This document shows positions 17,694-26,495 of a stretch of 64,000 nucleotides of DNA, piece after piece. The notes under the pieces were generated by a model. The model did no database searches. It was given only the letters and a program-made list of their open reading frames with translations, and had not been told where the DNA came from. Both the position numbers and the translations under genes were made by a program. The stretch comes from Brevibacillus sp. JNUCC-41 (lineage in GTDB: Bacteria; Bacillota; Bacilli; Bacillales; DSM-1321). The first letter of the stretch is position 1; every line of letters begins with the position of its first letter. The stretch lies in assembly GCF_014844095.1 (NCBI RefSeq), contig NZ_CP062163.1:3071501-3135500 (forward strand). Reading direction: 5' to 3'.

Positions 17694-17723
17694 GGAAAGA
17701 TAAAAAAGAAAGAAGGGATAAAT

Positions 17724-18836
17724 ATGGCTGGAAAATCGGAATACATGGACAGTTCAATCGTAAAAGATTTTACAAAGGATATTCAGCAGTATAACCTTGG
17801 GCCACTGTGGGAAGCCATTCCCGCTTTGATGGACCATGAACCTAAACCTCATGCACATGCTTATTTATGGAAAGAAGAGCTTTTGACAAAAAAATTGATG
17901 GAAGCGGCTGAAATCTTCACACCTGACCGGGGAGGGGAGCGCAGGGCCATTTATTTTCAAAACCCTGGCCTCACTTATCGCCAGCCTTGGGGATGGGCTT
18001 CGACGACACAAACGCTTTATGCAGCAGTTCAGCTATTATTGCCAGGTGAAGTGGCCCCTTCTCACCGTCACTCCCAAAGTGCACTTCGTTTCATTACGAA
18101 TGGTGAAGGTGCCTACTCCATCGTGCAAGGAGAAAGGATATTCATGGAAGAAGGAGATTTCTTGATCACGCCTAAAAACCTATGGCATGGTCATGGACAT
18201 GTTGGCGAAAAACCAATGATTTGGATGGATGCCCTTGATATCCCGACCATCTATTCCATAGGTGGCACTTTCTTTGAACCATATCCAGATCGGATTGAAA
18301 CGCCTAAACGTCCGGATAATTTTTCAGAGCTCCGTTATCAAGGCGGAATGGTTCGTCCAGTATCCGACCGTTATTCACAAGTGGCACCGCTTGCCAATTA
18401 CAAATGGAATGGCACAAAAGCAGCGATAGAAGGATTAATGAATTTCGAGCCGGACCCATATGAAGGTTTTGCCGTGGAATATATCAATCCATCAAATGGC
18501 CAAACGGCCAATCCGACGATGGGGGCATGGATGCAGAAACTTCCTAAAGGTTTCCATACGAAAGCACATCGCCATACCCATTCCACAATTTATCAAGTGC
18601 ACCAAGGATCAGGCTATACAGTTATTAATGGAGTGCGTTTTGACTGGTCCAAGGGAGATTATTTCGTCGTTCCGAATTGGGCATGGCATGAGCACGTTGC
18701 AGAAGCTGATTCTTACTTATTCTCGGTAAACGACCTACCAATAATGGAGAGATTCGATTTGGAACAGCAACAGTCATTAGACACAAACAATGGTTACCAA
18801 AAGATTGAAAGTGAATTCAAGCCTGTTTTGGTTTAA
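17724..18836 (+). CDS. Gentisate 1,2-dioxygenase
   Basis: A 370-residue bicupin ring-cleavage enzyme that opens gentisate between C1 and C2 to maleylpyruvate, using Fe(II). The N-terminal cupin has SHRHSQSALRFI with the two iron-binding histidines and WHGHGHV further on. The C-terminal cupin has KAHRHTHSTIYQVHQG and WAWHEH. The length is typical of the family, whose bacterial members run from about 340 to 380 residues. SD AGAAGGG precedes ATG 17724. Third gene of the operon. Confidence 0.93.
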   Translation: MAGKSEYMDSSIVKDFTKDIQQYNLGPLWEAIPALMDHEPKPHAHAYLWKEELLTKKLMEAAEIFTPDRGGERRAIYFQNPGLTYRQPWGWASTTQTLYAAVQLLLPGEVAPSHRHSQSALRFITNGEGAYSIVQGERIFMEEGDFLITPKNLWHGHGHVGEKPMIWMDALDIPTIYSIGGTFFEPYPDRIETPKRPDNFSELRYQGGMVRPVSDRYSQVAPLANYKWNGTKAAIEGLMNFEPDPYEGFAVEYINPSNGQTANPTMGAWMQKLPKGFHTKAHRHTHSTIYQVHQGSGYTVINGVRFDWSKGDYFVVPNWAWHEHVAEADSYLFSVNDLPIMERFDLEQQQSLDTNNGYQKIESEFKPVLV

Positions 18837-18894
18837 AAGTAATCTGTTTTGGACTTTCAGCTTGATCCTGATGAATATATGGAGGGCCAGCCGA

Positions 18895-18936
18895 ATGAAA
18901 ACGCTTACTGTGGCATTGGTCCGCAACTTTGGCTAA
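18895..18936 (+). CDS. Possible 13-residue peptide with strong SD
   Basis: ATG 18895 is preceded by GGAGGG with 8-nt spacing and opens a 13-codon frame, MKTLTVALVRNFG, ending in TAA. It lies between the dioxygenase and the monooxygenase. It may be a gene remnant or a leader peptide; such a short frame could also arise by chance. Confidence 0.3.
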   Translation: MKTLTVALVRNFG

Positions 18937-18961
18937 AAGCAACTAACAGGGGGAATTGATG

Positions 18962-20161
18962 ATGAGCAAAGAAAAAAAACCATTCATAGTTATCGGTGGG
19001 GGAATTGGCGGTTTGGCAACTGCTTTAGGAATTGCAGAAACTGAACAGTATGTAAAGGTCCTTGAACAAGCTCCTGAATTTGGGGAAATTGGTGCAGGGA
19101 TTCAGCTTGCAGCAAATGCCACCAATGTATTGCAGCGTTTAGGCGTTATGGATAAAATCAATGAAATTGCAGTATTTCCAAAAAGGTTGGTGCTGATGGA
19201 TGCCTTTTCCGGCAAGGAGCTTTCCGCTTTGGATTTAGGTGATGTTTATAAAGAAAGATATGGAGCGCCGTATGTTGTCTTGCATCGTTCCGATTTGCAT
19301 AAAGTACTGGCTGAAGCCTGTGAAAATAACCCGTATATTGAACTGGTTACGAACCAAACCATTATTGAAACAGTAGAAAATGAAGGTGAAGTTACTGTTA
19401 CTGCTGCTAACGGGTCTAAACATTCAGGAACTGCTGTCATTGGAGCCGATGGATTATGGTCCAAGGCACGAAAACTTTTTGTGGAAGATCAACCGATCTG
19501 CTCTCAATATGTTGCATACAGGGGAGCGATTCCGATGGAAGAGGTTACGAGCCATGGAGATTTAGATGATGTATATATGTGGATTGGGCCAAACCTTCAT
19601 CTTGTTCAATACCCAGTTAGAAGGGGGGAACTTTACAACCAAGTAGTGGTGTTCAAAAGTTCTCAATACACGGAAGAAAATGAAAAAACTGATCAATGGG
19701 GAACCCCGGAAGAAATGGACAGTGTATTTGCCGGAACATGTGAGCTTGTTCAGAATGCGATTTCATTCATTCAAAGGCAACGCCGCTGGCCGATGTATGA
19801 CCGGTTACCAATTGATAATTGGACTAAAGGAAGGGTTACGCTTACGGGCGATGCGGCACATCCAATGCTTCAATACTTGGCTCAAGGGGCTTGCCAGGCT
19901 TTAGAAGATGCAGCTTATTTGTCGGATATGCTTCATAAGCATGGAAATGACATTGAACAGGCATTTTTGGAATATCAAGAGGAACGCATTCCGCGTACAG
20001 CTAATGTTCAAACGAGTGCAAGAATGTGGGGGGAAATCATCCACAATACGACCGATGCAGGTATTCTGCTCAGGGATACGATCCTTGCAGGTCGCACGGA
20101 TAAAGATTTCCAATTCGTCGATGAATTTCATGGTTATAATAAAACGGCCGTAAAAGCATAA
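18962..20161 (+). CDS. FAD-dependent monooxygenase, probable 3-hydroxybenzoate 6-hydroxylase
   Basis: A 399-residue single-component flavin hydroxylase. It has the Rossmann motif VIGGGIGGLATALGI, the DG motif VIGADGLWSKAR and the GD motif VTLTGDAAHPMLQYLAQGA. It resembles 3-hydroxybenzoate 6-hydroxylase and salicylate-hydroxylase-type enzymes. With gentisate dioxygenase next door, para-hydroxylation of 3-hydroxybenzoate to gentisate is the most likely role. Two in-frame ATGs (18959, 18962) follow the SD AGGGGGAA; I prefer 18962 for spacing. It is the last gene of the catabolic operon. No transporter gene accompanies the cluster. Confidence 0.85.
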   Translation: MSKEKKPFIVIGGGIGGLATALGIAETEQYVKVLEQAPEFGEIGAGIQLAANATNVLQRLGVMDKINEIAVFPKRLVLMDAFSGKELSALDLGDVYKERYGAPYVVLHRSDLHKVLAEACENNPYIELVTNQTIIETVENEGEVTVTAANGSKHSGTAVIGADGLWSKARKLFVEDQPICSQYVAYRGAIPMEEVTSHGDLDDVYMWIGPNLHLVQYPVRRGELYNQVVVFKSSQYTEENEKTDQWGTPEEMDSVFAGTCELVQNAISFIQRQRRWPMYDRLPIDNWTKGRVTLTGDAAHPMLQYLAQGACQALEDAAYLSDMLHKHGNDIEQAFLEYQEERIPRTANVQTSARMWGEIIHNTTDAGILLRDTILAGRTDKDFQFVDEFHGYNKTAVKA

Positions 20162-20173
20162 GCCGTTTTGTTT
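20141..20173 (+). terminator. Terminator overlapping the end of the monooxygenase gene
   Basis: AAAACGGC (20141-20148) pairs with GCCGTTTT (20162-20169), with a 13-nt loop that contains the end of the gene and most of its stop codon. A short T-rich tail follows. Confidence 0.6.
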
Positions 20174-20424
20174 CATCCAAATCAGGGATTTTATACATTT
20201 TACAAATGAGTCTTCTATCGCTTGTGTTTTATAAGCTGCATTTGCGGCTCGTGGAATGAATAGGCAAACTGTTTTGTACGATCTTGATTTATTTCAACTT
20301 GAAGGCGTCATTGATACGCTCGTGTTCCCTATGAACGATTTTCTTTTCAAATCTCTGCTTATTCGCACTGGCTTTCACATGTGTGGAAATGAAAGAGAAG
20401 TCAATGGCAGCCGCCATTAAACGA

Positions 20425-20537
20425 ACCAAATGGTTTGCGGGAAAAGCGAGTCCTGGGGAGACCCCGCAGGCGCAAAGGCGCCGAGGAGGCTCCCGGACCG
20501 CCCGCGGAAAGCGAGTGCCTGGAGTGGAAATCAACGT
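20425..20537 (+). repeat. GC-rich intergenic repeat, copy A
   Basis: A strikingly GC-rich block in AT-rich surroundings, containing GAGACCCCGCAGGCG, GGCGCCGAGGAGGCTC, CCGCCCGCGGAAAGCGAG and GGAGTGGAAATCAACG. The same ordered words occur in reverse orientation at 30563-30692. No open frame with an SD runs through it. It looks like a dispersed bacterial intergenic repeat. Confidence 0.75.
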
Positions 20538-20557
20538 TTAAATGTACAAACCCTAAA

Positions 20558-20605
20558 ACAAACTGTAGACAAACTCGATTTCCATCGAGTTTGTCTACAG
20601 TTTGT
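20558..20605. repeat. Perfect 22-bp inverted repeat
   Basis: ACAAACTGTAGACAAACTCG plus AT (20558-20579) is followed by a 4-nt loop and its exact complement (20584-20605). It lies right after the GC-rich repeat and may belong to the same element. Confidence 0.85.
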
Positions 20606-20606
20606 G

Positions 20607-20637
20607 CCTTTCTTCTATTTGAAGAAAGGTTTTTTCC
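20607..20637 (+). terminator. Hairpin with T run upstream of clpB promoter
   Basis: CCTTTCTTC (20607-20615) pairs exactly with GAAGAAAGG (20621-20629), followed by six T. It has terminator form and would shield clpB from upstream transcription. Confidence 0.65.
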
Positions 20638-20676
20638 GTTTATCCTCCATACCTACTGCATTTTTTATAACTTTCC

Positions 20677-20704
20677 TTTACATGGGGAAAATTAGAAGTA
20701 TAAT
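20677..20704 (+). promoter_or_regulatory. SigA-type promoter of clpB
   Basis: TTTACA (20677-20682), a 16-nt spacer and a perfect TATAAT (20699-20704). Confidence 0.75.
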
Positions 20705-20715
20705 GAAATTATAAA

Positions 20716-20732
20716 GGTCAAAGTTGGTCAAA
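20716..20732 (+). promoter_or_regulatory. CtsR operator of clpB
   Basis: GGTCAAAGTTGGTCAAA matches the CtsR heptad direct repeat (RGTCAAANNNRGTCAAA) exactly. It starts about 4 nt after the likely transcription start, so heat-controlled repression by CtsR is expected. Confidence 0.92.
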
Positions 20733-20778
20733 CCGAATGGTGATTCGTTCATGATGTAGATGAATGGGAGGTTTTAAG

Positions 20779-23367
20779 ATGGATATTAATAAAATGACGG
20801 AGAGAACCCAACAGGCGTTCATTGTCGGCCAGGAACTAGCCAAAGATAGAGGGAATCCCGAGTTGACGGAGCTGCATTTATTAAAGGTCTTAATGGAACA
20901 GGATGAAAGTTTATTAATCAGGATTTTATCGGAATCTGGTAAACCGATGAATCTATTTGATATAGAGCTAAATAAGGAACTGGATCGATTACCGGAAGTG
21001 AGCGGGAGTGTTTCCCAGGTTTACATGTCAACCTCCTTACAGCAAATTTTGTCAGCTGCCGAAAAGGAAATGCAAATGTGGGAGGATGAATATTTATCTG
21101 TCGAACATATACTGCTTGCGTCGTTGCAGGTCAATAAAACAAATGTAAACAGGCTTTTTTCAACATATGGAATTGATTATGATAAAGCAAAACGGGTTAT
21201 AAACGATATAAGGGGGAATCAGCGAGTGACTAGTCAAAATCCTGAAAGCACTTATGAAGTACTGAAAAAATACGGCAGAGATCTCGTTGCTGAGGTTAAG
21301 TCGGGGAAGGTCGATCCAGTAATTGGCCGAGATACGGAAATCCGTAACGTCATCCGAATCCTTTCACGTAAAACGAAAAATAATCCTGTATTGATTGGAG
21401 AACCTGGAGTAGGTAAAACAGCGATTGTCGAGGGGCTGGCACAAAGGATCGTCAGGAAGGATGTACCGGAAGGTTTAAAGGATAAGACCGTTTTTTCGCT
21501 AGATATGAGCGCACTTGTCGCAGGGGCCAAATTCCGCGGTGAATTTGAGGAACGCCTAAAAGCGGTGTTGAGTGAGATCAAGAAGAGTGACGGTAAAATT
21601 CTTTTATTCATTGATGAATTACACACAATTGTCGGTGCAGGAAGAACGGATGGCGCACTTGATGCCGGAAATATGTTAAAGCCGATGCTTGCGCGCGGTG
21701 AGCTGCATTGTATCGGTGCAACTACCCTTGATGAATATCGGCAATATATTGAAAAGGATCCGGCTCTTGAGCGCCGTTTCCAACAGGTTCTGGTTCCCGA
21801 ACCGGATGTGGAAGATACGATTTCAATTCTGCGGGGATTAAAGGAACGGTTTGAAATTCACCATGGCGTCAGGATACATGATCGGGCAATCGTTGCGGCC
21901 TCCGTCCTTTCGAACCGTTATATAACGGAGCGGTTTTTACCGGATAAAGCGATAGATCTTGTGGATGAAGCATGTGCGATGATCCGTATGGAAATCGACT
22001 CAATGCCATCCGAGCTGGATGAAATCACGAGAAAAGTCATGCAACTTGAAATTGAAGAAGCGGCCTTGAAAAATGAGGAGGACCCACAAAGCAAGGCAAG
22101 GCTGGAAGTACTTCAAAAAGAACTATCAGAACTTCAGGATCAAGCGAATAGCATGAAATCCAAGTGGCAAATGGAGAAATCAGCACTTCAAAAGGTGCAG
22201 GACAAACGTGAAGAGCTTGAGAAACTGCGTCATGAACTGGAACAGGCTGAGAATGACTATGACCTTAACCGGGCAGCCGAACTTCGGCATGGAAGGATTC
22301 CGCAGCTTCAAAAAGAATTGGAAACAATGGAAGACGAATTGGAAAAGGAAAAAAAGGAATCACGATTGCTTCGCCAGGAAGTGACGGAGGAGGAAATTGC
22401 CTCGATTGTTGCAAGGTGGACCGGAATACCGATAAGCAAGCTGGTGGAAAGTGAAAGGGAGAAACTGCTTCGCCTATCTGATATCCTGCATGAACGCGTA
22501 ATAGGTCAAGGAGAAGCGGTGGAACTCGTATCCGATGCCGTTTTAAGAGCAAGGGCGGGAATTAAAGATCCAAATAGACCAATCGGTTCATTCATTTTTC
22601 TTGGGCCGACCGGTGTTGGTAAAACCGAATTGGTAAAAGCTTTGGCAGAAACGTTATTCGATAGTGAGGAACATATGATTCGAATCGATATGTCGGAATA
22701 TATGGAGAAACATTCAGTGTCCCGCCTTGTTGGTGCACCTCCTGGATATGTTGGATTTGAGGAAGGAGGCCAACTTACGGAGGCTGTTAGGAGAAACCCA
22801 TACTCAGTCATCTTATTAGACGAAATTGAAAAGGCACATCCGGAAGTTTTCAATATTTTGCTGCAAATGCTAGATGATGGGAGGATAACGGACTCCCAAG
22901 GCAGAACAATCAACTGTAAAAATACGGTGATCATCATGACTTCCAATATCGGTTCCCATTTCTTATTGCAGTCGAACCGGGAGGATGGTGGCATTGAAGA
23001 AGAAATAAAAGATCAGGTCTTTAAGGAATTAAGAGGCCATTTCCGTCCCGAATTTTTAAATCGCGTTGATGACATTGTTTTATTCAAACCTCTGACGAAA
23101 CAAGAAATCGTTGAAATCGTGGATAAAATGGTTCATCAATTACAGGTAAGGTTAACTGAGCAAAATATAGTTTTGAACGTCACCGAAGCGGCTAAGGAAT
23201 TCATTGCGGACCAGGGATATGACCCGGTATATGGAGCAAGACCGCTGAAGCGGTTCATCCAAAAGCATCTGGAAACGAAAATCGCCCGTAAAATCATAGC
23301 TGGGAATGTGGAGCTTAAAGAAGGAATCACGATTGATCATGCTCATGATGAATTGGTCCTCATATAA
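20779..23367 (+). CDS. clpB: ATP-dependent disaggregase ClpB
   Basis: An 862-residue Hsp100 chaperone. The N domain covers about residues 1-145. AAA-1 has Walker A GEPGVGKT (207-214), the coiled-coil middle domain spans about 400-530 (many ELE/QK heptads), and AAA-2 has Walker A GPTGVGKT (about 609-616) and GYVGFEEGG. The long middle domain and the lack of an IGF/IGL ClpP-binding loop mark ClpB rather than ClpC. It resolubilises aggregates with DnaK. The start is ATG 20779 with GGGAGG 7 nt upstream. As far as I recall B. subtilis 168 has no clpB, so the gene is an addition to this otherwise conserved gene order. CtsR control is visible upstream. Confidence 0.97.
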   Translation: MDINKMTERTQQAFIVGQELAKDRGNPELTELHLLKVLMEQDESLLIRILSESGKPMNLFDIELNKELDRLPEVSGSVSQVYMSTSLQQILSAAEKEMQMWEDEYLSVEHILLASLQVNKTNVNRLFSTYGIDYDKAKRVINDIRGNQRVTSQNPESTYEVLKKYGRDLVAEVKSGKVDPVIGRDTEIRNVIRILSRKTKNNPVLIGEPGVGKTAIVEGLAQRIVRKDVPEGLKDKTVFSLDMSALVAGAKFRGEFEERLKAVLSEIKKSDGKILLFIDELHTIVGAGRTDGALDAGNMLKPMLARGELHCIGATTLDEYRQYIEKDPALERRFQQVLVPEPDVEDTISILRGLKERFEIHHGVRIHDRAIVAASVLSNRYITERFLPDKAIDLVDEACAMIRMEIDSMPSELDEITRKVMQLEIEEAALKNEEDPQSKARLEVLQKELSELQDQANSMKSKWQMEKSALQKVQDKREELEKLRHELEQAENDYDLNRAAELRHGRIPQLQKELETMEDELEKEKKESRLLRQEVTEEEIASIVARWTGIPISKLVESEREKLLRLSDILHERVIGQGEAVELVSDAVLRARAGIKDPNRPIGSFIFLGPTGVGKTELVKALAETLFDSEEHMIRIDMSEYMEKHSVSRLVGAPPGYVGFEEGGQLTEAVRRNPYSVILLDEIEKAHPEVFNILLQMLDDGRITDSQGRTINCKNTVIIMTSNIGSHFLLQSNREDGGIEEEIKDQVFKELRGHFRPEFLNRVDDIVLFKPLTKQEIVEIVDKMVHQLQVRLTEQNIVLNVTEAAKEFIADQGYDPVYGARPLKRFIQKHLETKIARKIIAGNVELKEGITIDHAHDELVLI

Positions 23368-23411
23368 AAACGATGAAATGTAGTTTACACATAAGCAAAG
23401 TACGGTATAAC

Positions 23412-23444
23412 AAAGAGGACATCCTAAAAAGGATGTCCTCTTTT
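23412..23444. terminator. Terminator between clpB and yjzD
   Basis: AAAGAGGACATCC and GGATGTCCTCTTT pair exactly around a 6-nt loop, with T-rich flanks in both directions. It serves convergent genes. Confidence 0.9.
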
Positions 23445-23449
23445 GCTTC

Positions 23450-23641
23450 TTAATGTTGATGAGAGTCTTTAGCTGGCCCGGCAGGCAAGATAGCAGGGAT
23501 GATACAAATCAGGATAGCAGCAGCTAATCCTAAAATCGTTCCCTGCGCAGCATCGTATGAAACTCCGATCATGGAAGAAACAACATATACAGTCATATGC
23601 ACTAATAAGAATGTCCAAAAAATTGCCCAAGCATAACGCAT
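23450..23641 (-). CDS. yjzD: YjzD family membrane protein (DUF2929)
   Basis: A 63-residue protein with two transmembrane segments (about residues 4-25 and 34-53) and a short hydrophilic tail ending in DSHQH. It matches the DUF2929/YjzD family in size and layout and in place after yjzC, although here the aromatic cluster and clpB lie between. AGGTG precedes the ATG. Function unknown. Confidence 0.82.
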   Translation of the reverse strand: MRYAWAIFWTFLLVHMTVYVVSSMIGVSYDAAQGTILGLAAAILICIIPAILPAGPAKDSHQH

Positions 23642-23937
23642 CGAATTTCACCTCATTCCACTACATTCATTTTTATCTTACCATAATTAATATACAGTTA
23701 AAACGTGTTTTTAATAATAACCGTTAAATAATCCAATACATTAAATCATAAGAGAACTTTTTCCGGCAGACAAGTTGGTTCCAAACTTCAAAGGGGAACT
23801 CAAAGGGGAAAATAAAAACAAAAATCGTCCATGCTTGGTTAATTTAGGATGAAAAGTTAGGCATTTCCACTGACCCTTTCTATATTTCTTCATAAATTAA
23901 TATAGTAGTAGTAATATTCCTTAAAGGAGTTTGAACG

Positions 23938-24660
23938 ATGGAACAGCGAACTTTTCAAATTGATGACCAATGGAATATCATCTATTATCCAGAGCGGCCC
24001 AGTGGTTTTTCCGTAATGGTAATTGGAGACCGTAGTCATTTTGTCGAAAAAGACAGCAGCTTTTGGCTGCAGCATCCTGGCAGGCTGCAAATATTGGAAT
24101 ATTTAAAGGAATACGGATACACGCTATTTTCATCCAATTTTTACGGAGCCAACTGGGGCAGTCCTAAAGCACTGGACCTTTCCCTTAACCTATATATTCT
24201 TTTCATGAAAAAAGAAATAGTCAATCAAAGGGTTCATATATTGGCAGAGGGGACAGGCGCACTACTTGCCCTAAAGCTAATGAATGAACTTGGAAATAAA
24301 ATTCGGTCTGTCGTATTGATTGATCCGGTTTTTTCTTTGAAAGCACAACTTGAGAAAGAAAAGGAAAACAAGTTCTTCTATAAAAAGTGGCTGTCAGAGG
24401 TTGCTGCTGCATATGAGCTCGATCCGGCAGAATGTGAACAGCATATCCTGGAGACTGAGGGTTCAGTTATCGCAGAGAATATCCCCATGAAAGTGATTCA
24501 GGTTTTTGGAAGCTTACGGAAAGAGCAAGCCTCCCTTTATCGGCAAATCCAGCTGGCTAGGAAAGCAGATTTGCAACTGACGTATATATTGCCCGAAAAA
24601 CGTTATAAAATCCCCTATCAAATACAAAAGTTTTTCAATGAGAATGAAGAGATTTTATGA
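23938..24660 (+). CDS. yjaU: YjaU-like alpha/beta-hydrolase-fold protein, probably non-catalytic
   Basis: A 240-residue protein with alpha/beta-hydrolase-like order: a beta strand VMVIGDRSHF, helix, then VHILAEGTGALLALKL at the nucleophile elbow, and SVVLIDPVF. The usual Gly-x-Ser-x-Gly is replaced by AEGTG, so the nucleophile position is Gly, not Ser. Hydrolase activity is therefore doubtful. The place before yjaV matches yjaU of B. subtilis. SD AAAGGAG precedes ATG 23938. Confidence 0.65.
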   Translation: MEQRTFQIDDQWNIIYYPERPSGFSVMVIGDRSHFVEKDSSFWLQHPGRLQILEYLKEYGYTLFSSNFYGANWGSPKALDLSLNLYILFMKKEIVNQRVHILAEGTGALLALKLMNELGNKIRSVVLIDPVFSLKAQLEKEKENKFFYKKWLSEVAAAYELDPAECEQHILETEGSVIAENIPMKVIQVFGSLRKEQASLYRQIQLARKADLQLTYILPEKRYKIPYQIQKFFNENEEIL

Positions 24661-24762
24661 GAAGTGATATATTTTTACAATAGTTTGCATACGATACAGC
24701 ATCTAAAAAAACTAGACGTGCCGGGTAAAGTGGGTTTGATGGCATAAGAGGAGGCTGTATTT

Positions 24763-25593
24763 ATGCAAACGAACATTGTCATTGGCACTTATCAATTTGT
24801 GGGATTCTATGTGACTCAATATTTTTTGAACCAAGGTAAAGAAGTAATCGGAATCGATTGGGCTGATTCCGAAGCAAGTCAGTATATTATGGAAGAAAAG
24901 GAACTTGAAATAGGCAGGAATTCAAATTATATATACTTCCCGATTAATAAACTTAAATTATTGGATATTTCACAGCAGGACACGGTGTTCATATCTCTTT
25001 ACGATATTCAAAGCGGAAAATTGGACAAAATCGATTTTCTGATAGGCGAAATCGTTTCCTTCATTGAGAAATTCAAAAATGGCAAGGATGAAATGCCAAA
25101 TTTCGTTCTTTTCATGCCCATTGAAAAAGATGACAGTATATTTCAGTCCATATTAAGCTCGATTCGTGAAATAGATTCTGCGAAAATCATATTCTTACCG
25201 ACGATTTTTGGACCTTGGCAATCGGAAAACATGAGCTTTGAATCTGGAATCAATCAGCTTGGACAGTCAGATATCAATGCAGCAATTGCTGCCGAATATA
25301 CCGGAGATGCTCTCTATATCACAGACTTTGTTAACGCTTTGGAAGCAGTGCTTACCTCCTCTTCCGATAGGGACATCCAATTGTGCAGCAGTATAGATGA
25401 TCATTGGAATAAATGTGCCAAGTTGATATTTGGTGAAAGTATGGATTCATCCACTTCCCAATCAACAACTAAAATCAATAAAGGAACAATATTTGAAGTG
25501 CAATGCAAAATGGAACCAGCAGAAGGCATTGCTTTACAAAGAAAACATAATAAACGATTAAACTTACTTAAAAAGTGGAGAAAGCGAGACTGA
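24763..25593 (+). CDS. yjaV: YjaV-like NAD(P)-binding (epimerase-type) protein
   Basis: A 276-residue protein with an extended-SDR-like start, IVIGTYQFVGFYVTQYFL, a relaxed form of the GxxGxxG nucleotide motif, followed by an acidic residue in IGIDWAD. No YxxxK catalytic pair stands out. The gene position fits yjaV. SD AGAGGAGG before ATG 24763. Function unknown; it may bind a nucleotide without epimerase chemistry. Confidence 0.6.
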   Translation: MQTNIVIGTYQFVGFYVTQYFLNQGKEVIGIDWADSEASQYIMEEKELEIGRNSNYIYFPINKLKLLDISQQDTVFISLYDIQSGKLDKIDFLIGEIVSFIEKFKNGKDEMPNFVLFMPIEKDDSIFQSILSSIREIDSAKIIFLPTIFGPWQSENMSFESGINQLGQSDINAAIAAEYTGDALYITDFVNALEAVLTSSSDRDIQLCSSIDDHWNKCAKLIFGESMDSSTSQSTTKINKGTIFEVQCKMEPAEGIALQRKHNKRLNLLKKWRKRD

Positions 25594-25845
25594 CTTGGAG
25601 AGCGATAACCAAACATGAAATCGATAGCTTTCGATATTAGGGAAGGGCAAAACTGTATATTTGCCTCTAATCTATATGTCTTGTACTATAATGTTCAAGG
25701 ATAGGAATTTTCCTCAAAAGATATTCATGTTTTTATATGTGCGCCCTTTACGAAAGGGTGTTGTGGAATTATGATAATATTGAGCTTTATATGGCATCAC
25801 AATGATCAATTGGATGAATATTCAAAAGATAGGGGGGAAACGCGA

Positions 25846-26028
25846 ATGAGTTCAGATAAAACTCTTGAATTTATGGGAATCGCCATGAAATACTTCCCAG
25901 AGGCTAAAGCGAAGCTTGAAGCAAGCGGGATTCCATTCTCAATGGAGATGGCAGAGCCATTCATGGAGCTCTTTAAAAGCGTAATGCAAGAAGCTTATGA
26001 GCTTGGCAAACAAGATGCCCAGCGTTAA
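25846..26028 (+). CDS. comZ: ComG operon repressor ComZ
   Basis: A 60-residue protein, MSSDKTLEFMGIAMKYFPEAK and on, ending in EAYELGKQDAQR, matching ComZ in length and pattern (conserved MKYxPEAK, PFM and AYELGK). In B. subtilis ComZ lowers expression of the comG competence operon. The start is ATG 25846, SD AGGGGGG about 8 nt upstream; an in-frame ATG at 25771 has no SD. The partner gene med, normally directly upstream, is absent here. Confidence 0.9.
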   Translation: MSSDKTLEFMGIAMKYFPEAKAKLEASGIPFSMEMAEPFMELFKSVMQEAYELGKQDAQR

Positions 26029-26036
26029 TTAAAGGC

Positions 26037-26070
26037 AGGCTGTCCGGTTAAAGGGCAGCCTTGATTCTTT
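26037..26070 (+). terminator. Terminator after comZ
   Basis: AGGCTGTCC pairs with GGGCAGCCT (one G-U) around a 7-nt loop, followed by a weak T-rich tract. Confidence 0.6.
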
Positions 26071-26293
26071 ATTCTTTTTTCAAGAACTTGTCGATCAATG
26101 GGTTCAGATTGATTTTATCGATGGTCGGTTTGTATTGACTGTATAAGCCCATCAATGTTTCAACGCTCTCCATCAATTGCATGTAATCAACCCTTGATTC
26201 CTCTTCTTGTTCCGGTTCAGCTTTCCTGCCAAACATCAAATTCGAAAAATGATCATCCGGGTTTCTTTCGCGGTTGCGATTGAAGATGTCCAC
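26069..26293 (-). CDS. Small hypothetical protein at the yjzB position
   Basis: A 74-residue acidic hydrophilic protein, MDIFNRNRERNPDDHFSNLM and on. The start is GTG 26293, SD GGAGG with 8-nt spacing. It lies on the minus strand between comZ and fabH, the place of yjzB in B. subtilis, but I cannot confirm homology by sequence. The C-terminal half (YMQLMESVETLMGLYSQYKPTIDK) looks helical and resembles spore-associated small proteins of the YqfQ/YppG kind. Function unknown. Confidence 0.7.
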   Translation of the reverse strand: MDIFNRNRERNPDDHFSNLMFGRKAEPEQEEESRVDYMQLMESVETLMGLYSQYKPTIDKINLNPLIDKFLKKE

Positions 26294-26435
26294 AATGAAT
26301 ACCTCCTATACTCCCTTTATTTATAATGTATGTCCTAAAATTCCCTTGGCATAGGCGCTCGTCCGACTTCTGAAAGAGATTTCTTTAGCTTTTCAAACTG
26401 TTAACTCTTGCAAGGAAGTCTTTTTTTATATAAAA

Positions 26436-26452
26436 TTAGTACCAGGTAATAA
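26436..26452 (+). promoter_or_regulatory. FapR operator of fabH-fabF
   Basis: TTAGTACCAGGTAATAA differs by one base from the FapR palindrome TTAGTACCWGGTACTAA. It follows promoter-like TTGCAA (26408) and TATAAA (26429). FapR senses malonyl-CoA and represses fatty-acid genes. Confidence 0.85.
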
Positions 26453-26495
26453 TAGATGATTATAATAACTCATTAAAATATAAGGGGATGGCAAG

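Noticed and set aside
15117-20161. Aromatic cluster as part of a prophage or transposon
   Set aside because: No integrase, transposase or terminal inverted repeats were seen at its borders.
20425-20537. CRISPR array or rRNA fragment in the GC-rich block
   Set aside because: There is no regular repeat-spacer pattern and no rRNA-like sequence; a similar single unit occurs at 30.6 kb, which fits a dispersed repeat.
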